The notes under the pieces were generated by a model. It saw only the letters and a program-made list of their open reading frames with translations, made no database searches and was not told where the DNA came from. Of a stretch of DNA of 64,000 nucleotides, positions 8,840-18,003 are shown one piece after another. Each line of letters opens with the position of its first letter. Position 1 is the stretch's first letter. Origin of the DNA: Cedecea neteri (GTDB lineage: Bacteria; Pseudomonadota; Gammaproteobacteria; Enterobacterales; Enterobacteriaceae); the NCBI RefSeq assembly GCF_000758305.1, contig NZ_CP009458.1, positions 372,001 to 436,000 on the forward strand, written 5' to 3'. Position numbers and translations under genes: made by a program.

Positions 8840-9024
8840 ATTTCTCTGAGATGTTTGCAAGCGGGCCAGTCCCCTGAGCCGATATTTCATACCACAAGAG
8901 TGTGGCGCTCCGCGGTTGGTGAGCATGCTCGGTCCGTCCGAGAAGCCTTAAAACCATGACGACACACTCACCTTGAACCAAGGGTTCAAGGGTTACAGCC
9001 TGCGGCGGCATCTCGGAGATTCCC
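8840..9024 (+). ncRNA. ssrS: 6S RNA
   Basis: About 185 nt, nearly identical to E. coli 6S RNA, from ATTTCTCTGAGATG to TCTCGGAGATTCCC. The ends pair into the closing stem, and the central region gives the open bubble that mimics promoter DNA. 6S RNA binds sigma-70 RNA polymerase in stationary phase and is a template for short product RNAs. It sits between zapA and fau, with which it is co-transcribed in E. coli. A TTGACT hexamer at 8809-8814 is a possible -35 element, but no good -10 follows at the right spacing. Confidence 0.97.
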
Positions 9025-9043
9025 TCTTTACTACCCGGCCATC

Positions 9044-9640
9044 ATGACGTATATCCCGTTAACCTCAACGCTTCGTCAGGACATTCGCCAAACGATACGG
9101 CAACGACGCCGGTCGCTCACTCCCGCTGAACAACAAACCTTCGCCCTACAGGCTGCTGAACGCATGCTGGCGTTTGAGCCGGTTATTCGTGCTCAGACCG
9201 TGGCGTTGTTTCTCTCGTTCGACGGGGAACTGAATACCACGCCGCTGATTGAAGCTTTATGGCTGGCGGGCAAAAACGTTTATCTCCCTGTGCTTCATCC
9301 TTTCAGCCCCGGTAACTTGCTGTTTTTACGCTACACGCCGCAAAGCAATCTGGTCACCAGTCGCCTGAAAATTCTTGAGCCTAAGCTGGATGTGCGCGAC
9401 GTGCTGCCGCTAAATAAGCTGGATGTGCTGGTCACGCCGCTGGTTGCCTTCGATGAAACAGGCCAGCGTCTGGGGATGGGCGGTGGGTTTTACGACAGAA
9501 CGCTGCAGAACTGGCAGCAGCACGGCTTTTACCCGGTTGGCCTGGCACATGATTGCCAGCAGGTGGAAACGTTGCCGGTAGAACAGTGGGATATTCCTTT
9601 GCCTGCCGTGGTGACGCCATCGCGCCTTTGGCAGTGGTGA
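9044..9640 (+). CDS. fau: 5-formyltetrahydrofolate cyclo-ligase
   Basis: 198 residues. The enzyme uses ATP to convert 5-formyl-THF to 5,10-methenyl-THF and so returns stored folate to the one-carbon pool. Family motifs are IRQRRRSLTP near the N terminus, FLSFDGELNT, and the nucleotide-binding GQRLGMGGGFYDRTL around residues 142-156. It is 19 bp downstream of 6S RNA and shares its transcript in E. coli (ygfA). The ATG at 9044 gives a slightly longer N terminus than the shortest annotated forms. Confidence 0.95.
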   Translation: MTYIPLTSTLRQDIRQTIRQRRRSLTPAEQQTFALQAAERMLAFEPVIRAQTVALFLSFDGELNTTPLIEALWLAGKNVYLPVLHPFSPGNLLFLRYTPQSNLVTSRLKILEPKLDVRDVLPLNKLDVLVTPLVAFDETGQRLGMGGGFYDRTLQNWQQHGFYPVGLAHDCQQVETLPVEQWDIPLPAVVTPSRLWQW

Positions 9641-9678
9641 TGCCCCTTCCCCCTTAGAGGAAGAGGCCATTCGTCAGA

Positions 9679-10917
9679 TCAGTACAGCAGACGGGCGCGA
9701 ATGGTGCCCGGAATCGCTTTCATTGACTTCAGCGCCTTCTCAGCCACATCTTCCGACGCATCAATATCAATTACCACGTAACCCATGTGCGGCGTAGTCT
9801 GCAGGAACTGAGCGGCAATGTTGATACCCTGATCGGCAAAGATCTGGTTCAGCGCGGTCAGGATCCCTGGGCGGTTTTCATGAATATGCAGCAGACGGCT
9901 GGTTGTGCCCCCGTGCAGCGGCAGCGAAACTTCCGGGAAGTTAACCGCAGACAGCGTTGAGCCGTTATCGGAGTATTTCGCCAGCTTGCCCGCCACTTCC
10001 AGGCCGATGTTTTCCTGCGCTTCCTGAGTTGAACCGCCGATGTGCGGGGTCAGGATCACGTTGTCAAACTCGCACAGCGGGGAGTTGAACGGATCGCTGT
10101 TGGTAGCTGGCTCAGTCGGGAATACGTCAATCGCCGCACCAGACAGATGCTTGCTGGAAAGCGCACCACATAGAGCAGGAATATCTACCACCGTACCACG
10201 GGAGGCGTTGATCAGCAGTGAGCCCGGCTTCATCAGCGCCAGTTCGTTCGCGCCAATCATGTTTTTGGTAGAAGCGTTTTCCGGCACGTGCAGACTCACC
10301 ACATCGCTCATGTTCAGCAGGTCGGAAAGATGCTGAACCTGAGTGGCATTGCCCAGCGGCAGCTTGTTTTCGATGTCGTAGAAGTAAACGTGCATCCCCA
10401 GAGATTCCGCCAGAATCCCCAGCTGTGTACCGATGTGGCCATAACCAATGATGCCCAGCTTTTTACCACGGGCCTCAAAAGAGCCTACCGCCAGCTTGTT
10501 CCACACGCCACGGTGCGCTTTGGCGTTAGCTTCAGGAATGCCGCGCAGCAGCAGCAGCAATTCACCAATCACCAGTTCAGCAACGGAACGGGTGTTAGAG
10601 AACGGGGCGTTGAACACAGGGATACCGCGCTTCGCCGCCGCATCCAGATCAACCTGGTTGGTGCCGATGCAGAAACAGCCCACGGCGACCAGTTTTTCAG
10701 CCGCGGCAAAGATCTCTTCGGTCAAATGGGTGCGGGAACGCAGGCCAATGAAGTGAGCATCACGGATCGACTCTTTGAGCGCTTCGGAATCCAGCGCGCC
10801 TTTATGGAATTCAATGTTGGTGTATCCCGCTGCACGGAGGCTGTCTACCGCCTTCTGGTGCACGCCTTCCACAAGCAGGAATTTAATTCTGTCTTTATCC
10901 AGTGATACTTTTGCCAT
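9679..10917 (-). CDS. serA: D-3-phosphoglycerate dehydrogenase
   Basis: 412 residues. It catalyses the first step of serine synthesis, 3-phosphoglycerate to phosphohydroxypyruvate with NAD+. The nucleotide-binding domain shows GYGHIGTQLG (about residues 158-167), and the catalytic histidine lies in TPHIGGSTQ. The last 75 residues form the ACT domain that binds serine for feedback inhibition (ENRPGILTALN). ATG at 10917. It is convergent with fau. Confidence 0.97.
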   Translation of the reverse strand: MAKVSLDKDRIKFLLVEGVHQKAVDSLRAAGYTNIEFHKGALDSEALKESIRDAHFIGLRSRTHLTEEIFAAAEKLVAVGCFCIGTNQVDLDAAAKRGIPVFNAPFSNTRSVAELVIGELLLLLRGIPEANAKAHRGVWNKLAVGSFEARGKKLGIIGYGHIGTQLGILAESLGMHVYFYDIENKLPLGNATQVQHLSDLLNMSDVVSLHVPENASTKNMIGANELALMKPGSLLINASRGTVVDIPALCGALSSKHLSGAAIDVFPTEPATNSDPFNSPLCEFDNVILTPHIGGSTQEAQENIGLEVAGKLAKYSDNGSTLSAVNFPEVSLPLHGGTTSRLLHIHENRPGILTALNQIFADQGINIAAQFLQTTPHMGYVVIDIDASEDVAEKALKSMKAIPGTIRARLLY

Positions 10918-11220
10918 TTCCCGACCCTATTTTCAGTGCTGTTGTGTTCGTTTTTAGGCGGTGATGCGCCACCGCCTATAAGTTACCCTTCTGTCAAAAT
11001 ATCAAAATCTACGTTTGGGGCAATATGAACGATTGCGTCGCCGTATCGTCAGGCGGGAATAAGGCGGCGGGAGTCAGAATAAAATGCTGAGCGGGAGAGT
11101 GAACCAGGCATGAATCACAGCACTGTTACCGAAATGTGATATATGTCACCAAATATGCGGTTAAAATAATTTGTCATTTTTTATACGGTTTTTTGGGGCG
11201 CAGAACGCGCCCCGGTCAGA
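10918..11220. promoter_or_regulatory. serA upstream region, with a leader hairpin and a hairpin after rpiA
   Basis: 303 bp without a gene. It holds the serA promoter (minus strand). A perfect 9-bp hairpin, TAGGCGGTG / CACCGCCTA, lies at 10955-10978, 38-61 bases upstream of the serA start. A second hairpin, GGGGCGC / GCGCCCC (11195-11213), follows the rpiA stop by seven bases, but the next bases on that strand are As rather than Ts, so it is not a standard intrinsic terminator. Lrp control of serA is known in E. coli, but no site was placed here. Confidence 0.5.
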
Positions 11221-11880
11221 TCATTTCACGATGGTTTTTACGCCGTCAGCGGTGCCGATCAGCGCCACATCCGCGCCACGGTTCGCAAACAGGCCGACGG
11301 TAACAACGCCAGGCATACCGTTGATGATGTTTTCCAGCTTCATCGGCTCCATGATGCTCAAACCGTGCACATCCAGAATGATGTTACCGTTGTCCGTGAC
11401 CACGCCCTGACGGTACTCCGGGCGACCGCCCAGTTTTACCAGTTCACGCGCAACGGCGCTGCGCGCCATAGGAATCACTTCCACTGGCAGCGGGAAGTTA
11501 CCGAGAATATCAACCTGCTTGGAGGCATCCGCGATGCAAACAAACTTGTCGGCAACGGAAGCAATGATTTTCTCGCGGGTCAGCGCGGCACCACCGCCTT
11601 TTATCATCTGCATCTGGTGGTTGATCTCATCGGCACCATCAACGTAAACGCCTAATGAATCTACCTCGTTGAGATCGAAAACGGGGATCCCAAGGCTTTT
11701 CAGTTTCGCGGTGGAAGCGTCGGAGCTGGAAACAGCACCTTCAATCTGGTGTTTGATGGTGCCCAAAGCATCAATAAAATGCGCGGCGGTTGAGCCCGTC
11801 CCCACGCCCACAATGGTGCCCGGCTGCACGTACTGGAGTGCTGCCCATCCGACTGCTTTTTTCAGTTCATCCTGCGTCAT
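11221..11880 (-). CDS. rpiA: Ribose-5-phosphate isomerase A
   Basis: 219 residues from the ATG at 11880 (MTQDELKKAVG), as in E. coli. The open frame continues 34 codons upstream to 11982, but those residues are not part of the family. RpiA interconverts ribose-5-phosphate and ribulose-5-phosphate. Substrate loops are visible as VGTGSTAAHF, SSDAST, YVDGADE and KGGGAALTREK. It is divergent from argP. Confidence 0.96.
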   Translation of the reverse strand: MTQDELKKAVGWAALQYVQPGTIVGVGTGSTAAHFIDALGTIKHQIEGAVSSSDASTAKLKSLGIPVFDLNEVDSLGVYVDGADEINHQMQMIKGGGAALTREKIIASVADKFVCIADASKQVDILGNFPLPVEVIPMARSAVARELVKLGGRPEYRQGVVTDNGNIILDVHGLSIMEPMKLENIINGMPGVVTVGLFANRGADVALIGTADGVKTIVK

Positions 11881-12068
11881 AATTTTATGCCTGTGATGTG
11901 GAAACTGACGCGCATTATAAAGCATGCGTCGGAAAAATGTCCCCGGCTTTGCCGCAATGCCGACCCCATCACGTTCAAACACAATGTCAGCTTGCTGATT
12001 TGGTCTGAATCAGCGGCAAATTTATGTCATAGTGGCTGCACGACGAAATCAGGAGCAGATGAACAACA

Positions 12069-12968
12069 ATGAAACGCCCGGACTACAGAACGCTGCAGGC
12101 GCTGGATGCGGTAATTCGTGAACGAGGATTTGAGCGTGCGGCGCAGAAGCTGTGCATTACTCAGTCGGCGGTGTCACAACGTATTAAGCAACTGGAAACG
12201 ATGTTCGGCCAGCCATTGTTGGTGCGTACCGTGCCGCCCCGCCCTACCGAGCAGGGCCAAAAACTGCTGGCGCTTTTACGTCAGGTGGAACTGCTGGAGG
12301 AAGAGTGGTTGGGTGATGAGCAAACCGGCTCGACGCCGCTGCTGCTTTCGCTGGCCGTTAACGCCGACAGTCTGGCCACCTGGCTGCTGCCGGCCCTTGC
12401 ACCGGTTCTGGCCGACTCTCCGATTCGCCTGAATCTTCAGGTTGAAGATGAAACCCGCACTCAGGAGCGCCTGCGTCGTGGGGAAGTGGTTGGCGCGGTG
12501 TCCATTCAGCCTCAGCCGCTGCCGAGCTGCCTTGTAGATCGCCTTGGCGCGCTGGACTACCTGTTTGTGGGTTCAAAAGATTTTGCCGAGCGTTATTTCC
12601 CGAATGGCGTCACGCGCTCTGCGCTGCTTAAAGCCCCCGCTGTTGCGTTCGACCATCTCGACGATATGCATCAGGCATTTTTACAGCAGAACTTTGACCT
12701 TTCTCCCGGCAGCGTACCGTGCCATATCGTCAACTCTTCAGAGGCCTTTGTGCAGCTGGCGCGTCAGGGCACAACATGCTGCATGATCCCGCACCTGCAA
12801 ATTGAGCGCGAGTTAAATAGCGGGGAATTAATCGACCTGACGCCGGGCCTGCTGCAGCGTCGTATGCTTTACTGGCACCGCTTTGCGCCGGAAAGCCGCA
12901 TGATGCGCAACGTGACGGATGCCTTGCTGGAGTACGGGCATAAGGTCTTGAGGCAGGACACGGAATAA
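12069..12968 (+). CDS. argP: LysR-family regulator ArgP (IciA)
   Basis: 299 residues. The N-terminal winged helix-turn-helix (RTLQALDAVIRERGFERAAQ, then SQSAVSQRIKQLE-type residues at about 6-60) is followed by the LysR substrate-binding domain. In E. coli ArgP senses lysine and arginine and activates argO, with roles at lysP, dapB and others. Its target argO lies two genes downstream. ATG at 12069 after AGGAGCAG. Confidence 0.95.
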   Translation: MKRPDYRTLQALDAVIRERGFERAAQKLCITQSAVSQRIKQLETMFGQPLLVRTVPPRPTEQGQKLLALLRQVELLEEEWLGDEQTGSTPLLLSLAVNADSLATWLLPALAPVLADSPIRLNLQVEDETRTQERLRRGEVVGAVSIQPQPLPSCLVDRLGALDYLFVGSKDFAERYFPNGVTRSALLKAPAVAFDHLDDMHQAFLQQNFDLSPGSVPCHIVNSSEAFVQLARQGTTCCMIPHLQIERELNSGELIDLTPGLLQRRMLYWHRFAPESRMMRNVTDALLEYGHKVLRQDTE

Positions 12969-12976
12969 CGCTTTGA

Positions 12977-13006
12977 TTAACCCTCGCCCGCTGCGGCGAG
13001 GGTTAA
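12977..13006. terminator. Bidirectional hairpin between convergent argP and yggE
   Basis: TTAACCCTCGCC at 12977-12988 and GGCGAGGGTTAA at 12995-13006 are perfect 12-bp arms around a six-base loop. It lies just after the argP stop and 15 bp from the yggE stop, so it can end both transcripts. T-runs are short. Confidence 0.6.
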
Positions 13007-13021
13007 GGTGAAGATCACATC

Positions 13022-13759
13022 TTACTGAGCAGGGGCCGCCGGGGTTTGTGCGCCCTGCAGTTCAAATACCACGTCGACCTGATCGTCAAACTGAATAGTC
13101 TGCTGATCGTAGGTATCCTGAGCGGAAACCGGTGCAGCTGCATCCGCTTTCATCATGCGAACCATCGGTGCTGGCTGGTAGTTAGAAACGTGGTAACGCA
13201 CGCTGTAAACCGGGCCCAGCTTGTTGTTAAAGCCTTCGGCCAGCAGCTTCGCCTGACGGGTTGCGTCGTTAATCGCCTCTTTACGTGCTTTGTCTTTGTA
13301 CTCTTCCGGATGCGCAACGCCCAGCGACACGGAACGAATTTCGTTCAGGCCAGATTTCAGCGCGCCATCCAGCAACTCGTTCATTTTATCCAGCTGACGC
13401 AGGGTGACTTCCACCTGGCGTACCGCACGGTAGCCTTTCAACTGAGTTTTACCGTCTTTCAGGTAGTCATATTCTGGCTGTGTGCGCAGGTTAGCGGCAT
13501 TGATATCCTTCTTCTCTACGCCATTTTTCTGCAGGAAAGTCAGGTATTGTGCCACGCGATCGTCGGCCTGTTTTTTGGCAGAAGCGGCGTCCTTAGCGGA
13601 CACGTTGACTTCGATAGCGAGCGTGGCGATATCAGGTACGGCATCGACGCTGGCTGTCCCGGAGGTGACCACGTGCGGCCCGTTTGGCAACTCGCCTGCC
13701 TGTACAGAAACAGAACCTAATCCCATTAACGCGGCTAATGCTAAAATTTTAAACTTCAC
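13022..13759 (-). CDS. yggE: Periplasmic SIMPL-domain protein YggE (oxidative stress defence)
   Basis: 245 residues with a clear signal peptide (MKFKILALAALMGLGSVSVQA, cleavage near residue 22), so it is exported. The rest is a SIMPL (DUF541) domain. E. coli YggE lowers intracellular reactive oxygen, but its mechanism is unknown. The start is GTG at 13759, five bases after GGAGGAG. The C-terminal tail is short and rich in A, P and Q. Confidence 0.92.
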   Translation of the reverse strand: MKFKILALAALMGLGSVSVQAGELPNGPHVVTSGTASVDAVPDIATLAIEVNVSAKDAASAKKQADDRVAQYLTFLQKNGVEKKDINAANLRTQPEYDYLKDGKTQLKGYRAVRQVEVTLRQLDKMNELLDGALKSGLNEIRSVSLGVAHPEEYKDKARKEAINDATRQAKLLAEGFNNKLGPVYSVRYHVSNYQPAPMVRMMKADAAAPVSAQDTYDQQTIQFDDQVDVVFELQGAQTPAAPAQ

Positions 13760-13869
13760 TGTAACTCCTCCGTGCTACGTTCCACTGTGATTACGCCGTT
13801 CAACAAACTCCCGGCGTCTGCCAGCAAGCTTAGCCTGTAATGGTAACTTGTCTATCAGATTATGGCGAA

Positions 13870-14505
13870 TTAGCCCATGAGCGCCGCGATGTGCTGCACC
13901 CCATCCCGGGCGAGTTGAGCGGCAATAAACCACATCACAATCCCAACCACGCCGTTGATAATGCGCTGTGCTTTTGCGGTTCGCAGCCGAGGAGCCAGCC
14001 AGGCGGCAAGAATAGCCAGGCCGTAAAACCAGAGAATAGAGGCACTAATGGTTCCCAGTGCAAACCAGCGTTTTGCATCATCCGCAAGCTGTCCGCCCAG
14101 GCTGCCAAGTACCACAAAGGTGTCCAGATAGACGTGCGGGTTGAGCCAGGTCACCGCCAGCATGGTGACCACGATTTTCCAGCGCCCCTGCTTTAACACT
14201 TCAGCCGAAGCCAGCTCCAGGTTGCTGCTCAGCGCCGTGCGCAGCGCGCCCCAGCCATACCACAGCAGAAATGCTACGCCGCCCCAGGTGACCAGCGCCA
14301 GCAGCCACGGAGACTGCATCAGAATAGCGCTGCCGCCAAAAATCCCGCCACAAATCAGAATGATGTCGCTCAGCGCGCACAGGGAAGCAATCATCAGATG
14401 GTACTGCCGACGAATGCCCTGGTTCATCACGAAGGCATTTTGCGGCCCCAGCGGCAGAATTAACGCGGCTCCCAATGCAATACCCTGAAAATAATAAGAT
14501 AACAC
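13870..14505 (-). CDS. argO: Arginine exporter ArgO (LysE family)
   Basis: 211 residues, an inner-membrane protein with about six hydrophobic segments. It exports arginine (and canavanine) and is switched on by ArgP. The LysE-family N-terminal motif LGPQNAFVMNQG and the NPHVYLDTFVVLG stretch are present. Two GTG codons are possible starts. The one at 14505 is chosen because AAAGGG lies about nine bases before it and the length then equals E. coli ArgO. The GTG at 14514 abuts the Shine-Dalgarno and cannot use it. Confidence 0.93.
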   Translation of the reverse strand: MLSYYFQGIALGAALILPLGPQNAFVMNQGIRRQYHLMIASLCALSDIILICGGIFGGSAILMQSPWLLALVTWGGVAFLLWYGWGALRTALSSNLELASAEVLKQGRWKIVVTMLAVTWLNPHVYLDTFVVLGSLGGQLADDAKRWFALGTISASILWFYGLAILAAWLAPRLRTAKAQRIINGVVGIVMWFIAAQLARDGVQHIAALMG

Positions 14506-14610
14506 GCGACACACCCTTTAAATGTTCATCATTGGGCGTGAGTGTAATGCGCAAAAATTATTAGAGGAAATTGATAGTTTTAATCGCTGATAAGAACAGC
14601 TAATTATTGC

Positions 14611-14641
14611 AGGGAAAAATAAGGCCAGCGAAAGCTGGCCT
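14611..14641 (-). terminator. Intrinsic terminator of mscS
   Basis: On the minus strand AGGCCAGC-TTTC-GCTGGCCT (14641 to 14622) is followed by TTATTTTTCCC. This is a strong hairpin plus T-run a few bases after the mscS stop. Confidence 0.85.
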
Positions 14642-14647
14642 CGAGGG

Positions 14648-15508
14648 TTATGCGTTATCAGAGTCTTTAATCTGGCGAACGTGAACGTCCATCTGCGGAT
14701 AAGGAATGCCGATGCCGTTGGCATCAAGGGCTTTCTTGATGCGTTCCAGCACGTCCCAGTAAACGTTTTGCAGGTCACCGCTTTTGCTCCATGCCCGCAC
14801 CACAAAGTTGACGGATGAAGGGCCAAGCTCGTTCAGGCGCACGGTGATGTCGCGATCCTTCAGCACGCGCTCGTCGCTGGTGATGATGTCAGTCAGGATC
14901 TGCTTAACTTGATCGATGTCCGCATCGTAGGCCACGCCGATGATGAATTCGTTGCGGCGGGCAGGTTCGCGGGAAAAGTTAATGATATTGCCGGCAATAA
15001 TTTTCCCGTTCGGTACAACCACGATTTTGCCATCCACGGTACGCAGCGTGGTGGAGAAGATTTGCACGTTCAGCACGGTGCCCGCGATGCCGCCGAGATC
15101 GACATATTCCCCGGTACGGAATGGGCGGAAGGTGACCAACAGTACGCCTGCGGCCAGGTTGGACAGAGAACCCTGCAGCGCCAGACCAACGGCCAGACCT
15201 GCGGCACCCAGCACGGCGATCACCGAAGCGGTCTGCACCCCGACGCGGCTCAGGGCCGCAATCAGCGTGAAGGCAATAATCCCATAGCGCACCAGCGCAG
15301 AAAGGAAATCAGCGACGGTGCTGTCGATGCTGCGAGCCAGCATCAGGCGATTAACGGCCCCAGAGACCAGACGGGCAACGATCATCCCGGCGATCAAAAT
15401 GGCCACGGCGGCGACGATGTTTACCGCATAGCTCAGGAGAAGCTCCTGATTGCGCACCAGCCAGCCTCCCGCATTATGAATACTGTCTACTACGTTGAGA
15501 TCTTCCAT
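14648..15508 (-). CDS. mscS: Small-conductance mechanosensitive channel
   Basis: 286 residues, the same length as E. coli MscS. It opens under membrane tension to release osmolytes during hypo-osmotic shock and works as a homoheptamer. There are three N-terminal transmembrane helices (about residues 28-55, 65-85 and 95-128). The pore-lining third helix is the Gly/Ala-rich segment around ASVIAVLGAAGLAVGLALQG. The middle-beta and alpha/beta cytoplasmic domains follow. In E. coli fbaA comes next; here the tdc operon intervenes. Confidence 0.96.
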   Translation of the reverse strand: MEDLNVVDSIHNAGGWLVRNQELLLSYAVNIVAAVAILIAGMIVARLVSGAVNRLMLARSIDSTVADFLSALVRYGIIAFTLIAALSRVGVQTASVIAVLGAAGLAVGLALQGSLSNLAAGVLLVTFRPFRTGEYVDLGGIAGTVLNVQIFSTTLRTVDGKIVVVPNGKIIAGNIINFSREPARRNEFIIGVAYDADIDQVKQILTDIITSDERVLKDRDITVRLNELGPSSVNFVVRAWSKSGDLQNVYWDVLERIKKALDANGIGIPYPQMDVHVRQIKDSDNA

Positions 15509-15649
15509 TTACTGTTCCTTGTCTGAAAAGTTTCTCCGCCCGGTAAGGCAGTTCAAACCGTAAAGGGTAAACAAAAACGCATGAATGTGCCAAGTACGTC
15601 ACAAAATTGATCTCAAATTGAGTACTAATGCGGCAAAAGAAGGGGAAAA

Positions 15650-15667
15650 CCCGGACGAATGTCCGGG
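15650..15667 (-). terminator. Intrinsic terminator of the tdc operon
   Basis: CCCGGAC (15650-15656) pairs with GTCCGGG (15661-15667) around a four-base loop. On the minus strand the hairpin is followed by TTTTCCCC. It lies 12 bp after the tdcE stop. Confidence 0.75.
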
Positions 15668-15679
15668 GTTGAAGTGGGC

Positions 15680-17974
15680 TTACAGCGTTTGCGTGAAGGT
15701 TCGGGAAATAACATCCTGCTGCTGTTCGCGGGTCAGCGCGTTGAAACGCACCGCATAGCCTGAAACACGAATGGTCAGCGTCGGATAATTTTCAGGATGC
15801 GCGATAGCATCCATCAGCATTTCGCGGTTCAACACGTTAACGTTCAGATGCTGGCCACCTTCCGTTTTAACATCGTGATGGAAGTAGCCATCAAGCAATC
15901 CGACCAGATTCAGGCGGCGAACGGAATCATCTTTCCCCAGCGCCGCAGGCACGATGGAAAACGTATAAGAGATACCGTCTTTTGCATAGCTGAACGGCAG
16001 CTTAGCCACGGAGGTTAACGAGGCCACGGCGCCTTTGGTGTCTCGCCCATGCATCGGGTTCGCACCCGGCGCAAACGGCGTTCCTCCCCTGCGGCCATCC
16101 GGCGTGTTCCCCGTTTTTTGCCCGTAAACCACATTCGACGTAATGGTCAGAATAGACTGCGTCGGCACGGCATCACGATAAGTTGGCAGCGCCTGAATTT
16201 TCTTCATAAAACGCTCAACCAGATCGCAGGCGATGGCGTCCACGCGGTCGTCATTATTCCCATACTGCGGATAGTCTCCCTCAATCACGAAATCCACCGC
16301 CAGCCCGGTGTGGTCACGAACCGGCTTAACCACAGCGTGTTTGATGGCAGAAAGTGAATCCACCGCCACCGAAAGCCCGGCAATGCCGCAGGCCATAGTG
16401 CGGTAAACATCCCGGTCATGCAGCGCCATCAGCGAAGCTTCGTAGCTGTATTTATCGTGCATGTAGTGGATCAGGTTCAGGGCCGTCACGTACTGCACCG
16501 CCAGCCAATCCATAAAGCTGTCGAGGCTGGTCATCACCTTGTCGTAGTCCAGCACGTCGTCGAGCAACATTGGCGTTTTCGGCCCGACCTGGATCTTCAG
16601 CTTTTCATCCATGCCGCCGTTGATACAGTACAGCAGCGTTTTTGCCAGGTTGGCACGAGCGCCAAAGAACTGCATCTGCTTGCCAATCACCATCGGGCTA
16701 ACGCAGCAGGCAATCGCGTAGTCGTCGCTGGCGAAATCGCTGCGCATCAGGTCATCGTTTTCATACTGCAACGACGAGGTTTCAATCGATACCCTGGCGG
16801 CATAAACCTTGAACGCCTTCGGCAGCGCCTCAGACCAAAGAATGGTCAAATTAGGCTCCGGCGCAGGCCCCATGGTGTAAAGCGTATTCAAATAGCGGAA
16901 GGTGCTTTTGGTCACCAGAGTACGGCCATCCTGCCCCATTCCGCCTAAAACTTCCGTTGCCCAAATAGGATCCCCGGAGAACAACGAATCAAACTCCGGC
17001 GTGCGCAGGAAGCGCACCATGCGGATTTTCATAATGAAGTGGTCAATCAGCTCCTGCGCCTGCTGCTCATTGAGCAGGCCAGAGCGAATATCGCGCTCGA
17101 TATAAATATCAATAAAGGTTGCGGTGCGCCCTAGCGACATCGCCCCGCCGTTTTGCGACTTCACCGCCGCCAGATAGGCGAAATAAAGCCATTGAATCGC
17201 CTCCTGCGCGTTGCTCGCCGGCCTCGAGATATCGAAACCATATCCGGCGGCCATGTCCTGAATTTGCAGCAGCGCGTGGCGATGCTCCGCCAGCTCTTCA
17301 CGCAGACGAATCGTCGCTTCAAGATCTTCCCCGCGCTCAAGCTTCTGCTGCAGGTCGGCAAACTGCAGCTCGCGCTCGCGAACCAGATAAGCGATGCCGT
17401 ACAGCGCCACGCGGCGGTAATCGCCGATGATTCGGCCACGCCCGTAACCATCCGGCAGACCCGTCAATACGCCGGACTTGCGGCAGCGCAGAATATCCGG
17501 CGAATAAACGTCAAACACGCCCTGATTGTGCGTTTTCCGCAGCTCGGTAAACTGATACTCAAACTCAGGGTCCATTTTGCGGCCATAGGCTTCAAACGAA
17601 CTTTTGATCATATTGATGCCGCCGAAAGGATGCAGCGCGCGCTTTAGCGGCTGGTCCGTCTGAAGGCCAACAATTTTCTCATGCTGCTGAATAATGTAAC
17701 CAGGGGCATGGGCGGTAATGGACGTGGCCACGTTAGTGTCAAAATCGACCGGGGCATGAGTGGCATTTTCAACGCGAATACCCTCCATCACCTTTTCCCA
17801 TAGCGCCGTCGTCCCTGATGTTGCCCCCACCAGAAACGCATCATCACCCTCATACGGCGTGTAGTTTTGCTGGATAAAATCCCGAACATTAATTTCATGC
17901 TGCCAGCACTCCCCGCGGAACGGCTGCCAGGCCTGAGCATAATCCTCATGGGAAATATCAATATCCATTTTCAT
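15680..17974 (-). CDS. tdcE: 2-ketobutyrate / pyruvate formate-lyase
   Basis: 764 residues, colinear with E. coli TdcE (764). It is an oxygen-sensitive glycyl-radical enzyme that cleaves 2-ketobutyrate (from threonine) or pyruvate (from serine) with CoA to propionyl- or acetyl-CoA plus formate. The active-site cysteine pair is in IACCVSP (about residue 423), and the radical glycine is in RVSGYAVRF, 25 residues from the C terminus. It needs PflA-type activation, and no activase gene lies nearby. Last gene of the operon, 29 bp after tdcD. Confidence 0.95.
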   Translation of the reverse strand: MKMDIDISHEDYAQAWQPFRGECWQHEINVRDFIQQNYTPYEGDDAFLVGATSGTTALWEKVMEGIRVENATHAPVDFDTNVATSITAHAPGYIIQQHEKIVGLQTDQPLKRALHPFGGINMIKSSFEAYGRKMDPEFEYQFTELRKTHNQGVFDVYSPDILRCRKSGVLTGLPDGYGRGRIIGDYRRVALYGIAYLVRERELQFADLQQKLERGEDLEATIRLREELAEHRHALLQIQDMAAGYGFDISRPASNAQEAIQWLYFAYLAAVKSQNGGAMSLGRTATFIDIYIERDIRSGLLNEQQAQELIDHFIMKIRMVRFLRTPEFDSLFSGDPIWATEVLGGMGQDGRTLVTKSTFRYLNTLYTMGPAPEPNLTILWSEALPKAFKVYAARVSIETSSLQYENDDLMRSDFASDDYAIACCVSPMVIGKQMQFFGARANLAKTLLYCINGGMDEKLKIQVGPKTPMLLDDVLDYDKVMTSLDSFMDWLAVQYVTALNLIHYMHDKYSYEASLMALHDRDVYRTMACGIAGLSVAVDSLSAIKHAVVKPVRDHTGLAVDFVIEGDYPQYGNNDDRVDAIACDLVERFMKKIQALPTYRDAVPTQSILTITSNVVYGQKTGNTPDGRRGGTPFAPGANPMHGRDTKGAVASLTSVAKLPFSYAKDGISYTFSIVPAALGKDDSVRRLNLVGLLDGYFHHDVKTEGGQHLNVNVLNREMLMDAIAHPENYPTLTIRVSGYAVRFNALTREQQQDVISRTFTQTL

Positions 17975-18003
17975 GCATTCAATCCTCTGTACCGCAAATA
18001 AGA

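Noticed and set aside
11195..11213. Intrinsic terminator of rpiA
   Set aside because: The hairpin is good, but on the rpiA strand it is followed by As, not Ts. It may still act with Rho or as a 3' stabiliser.
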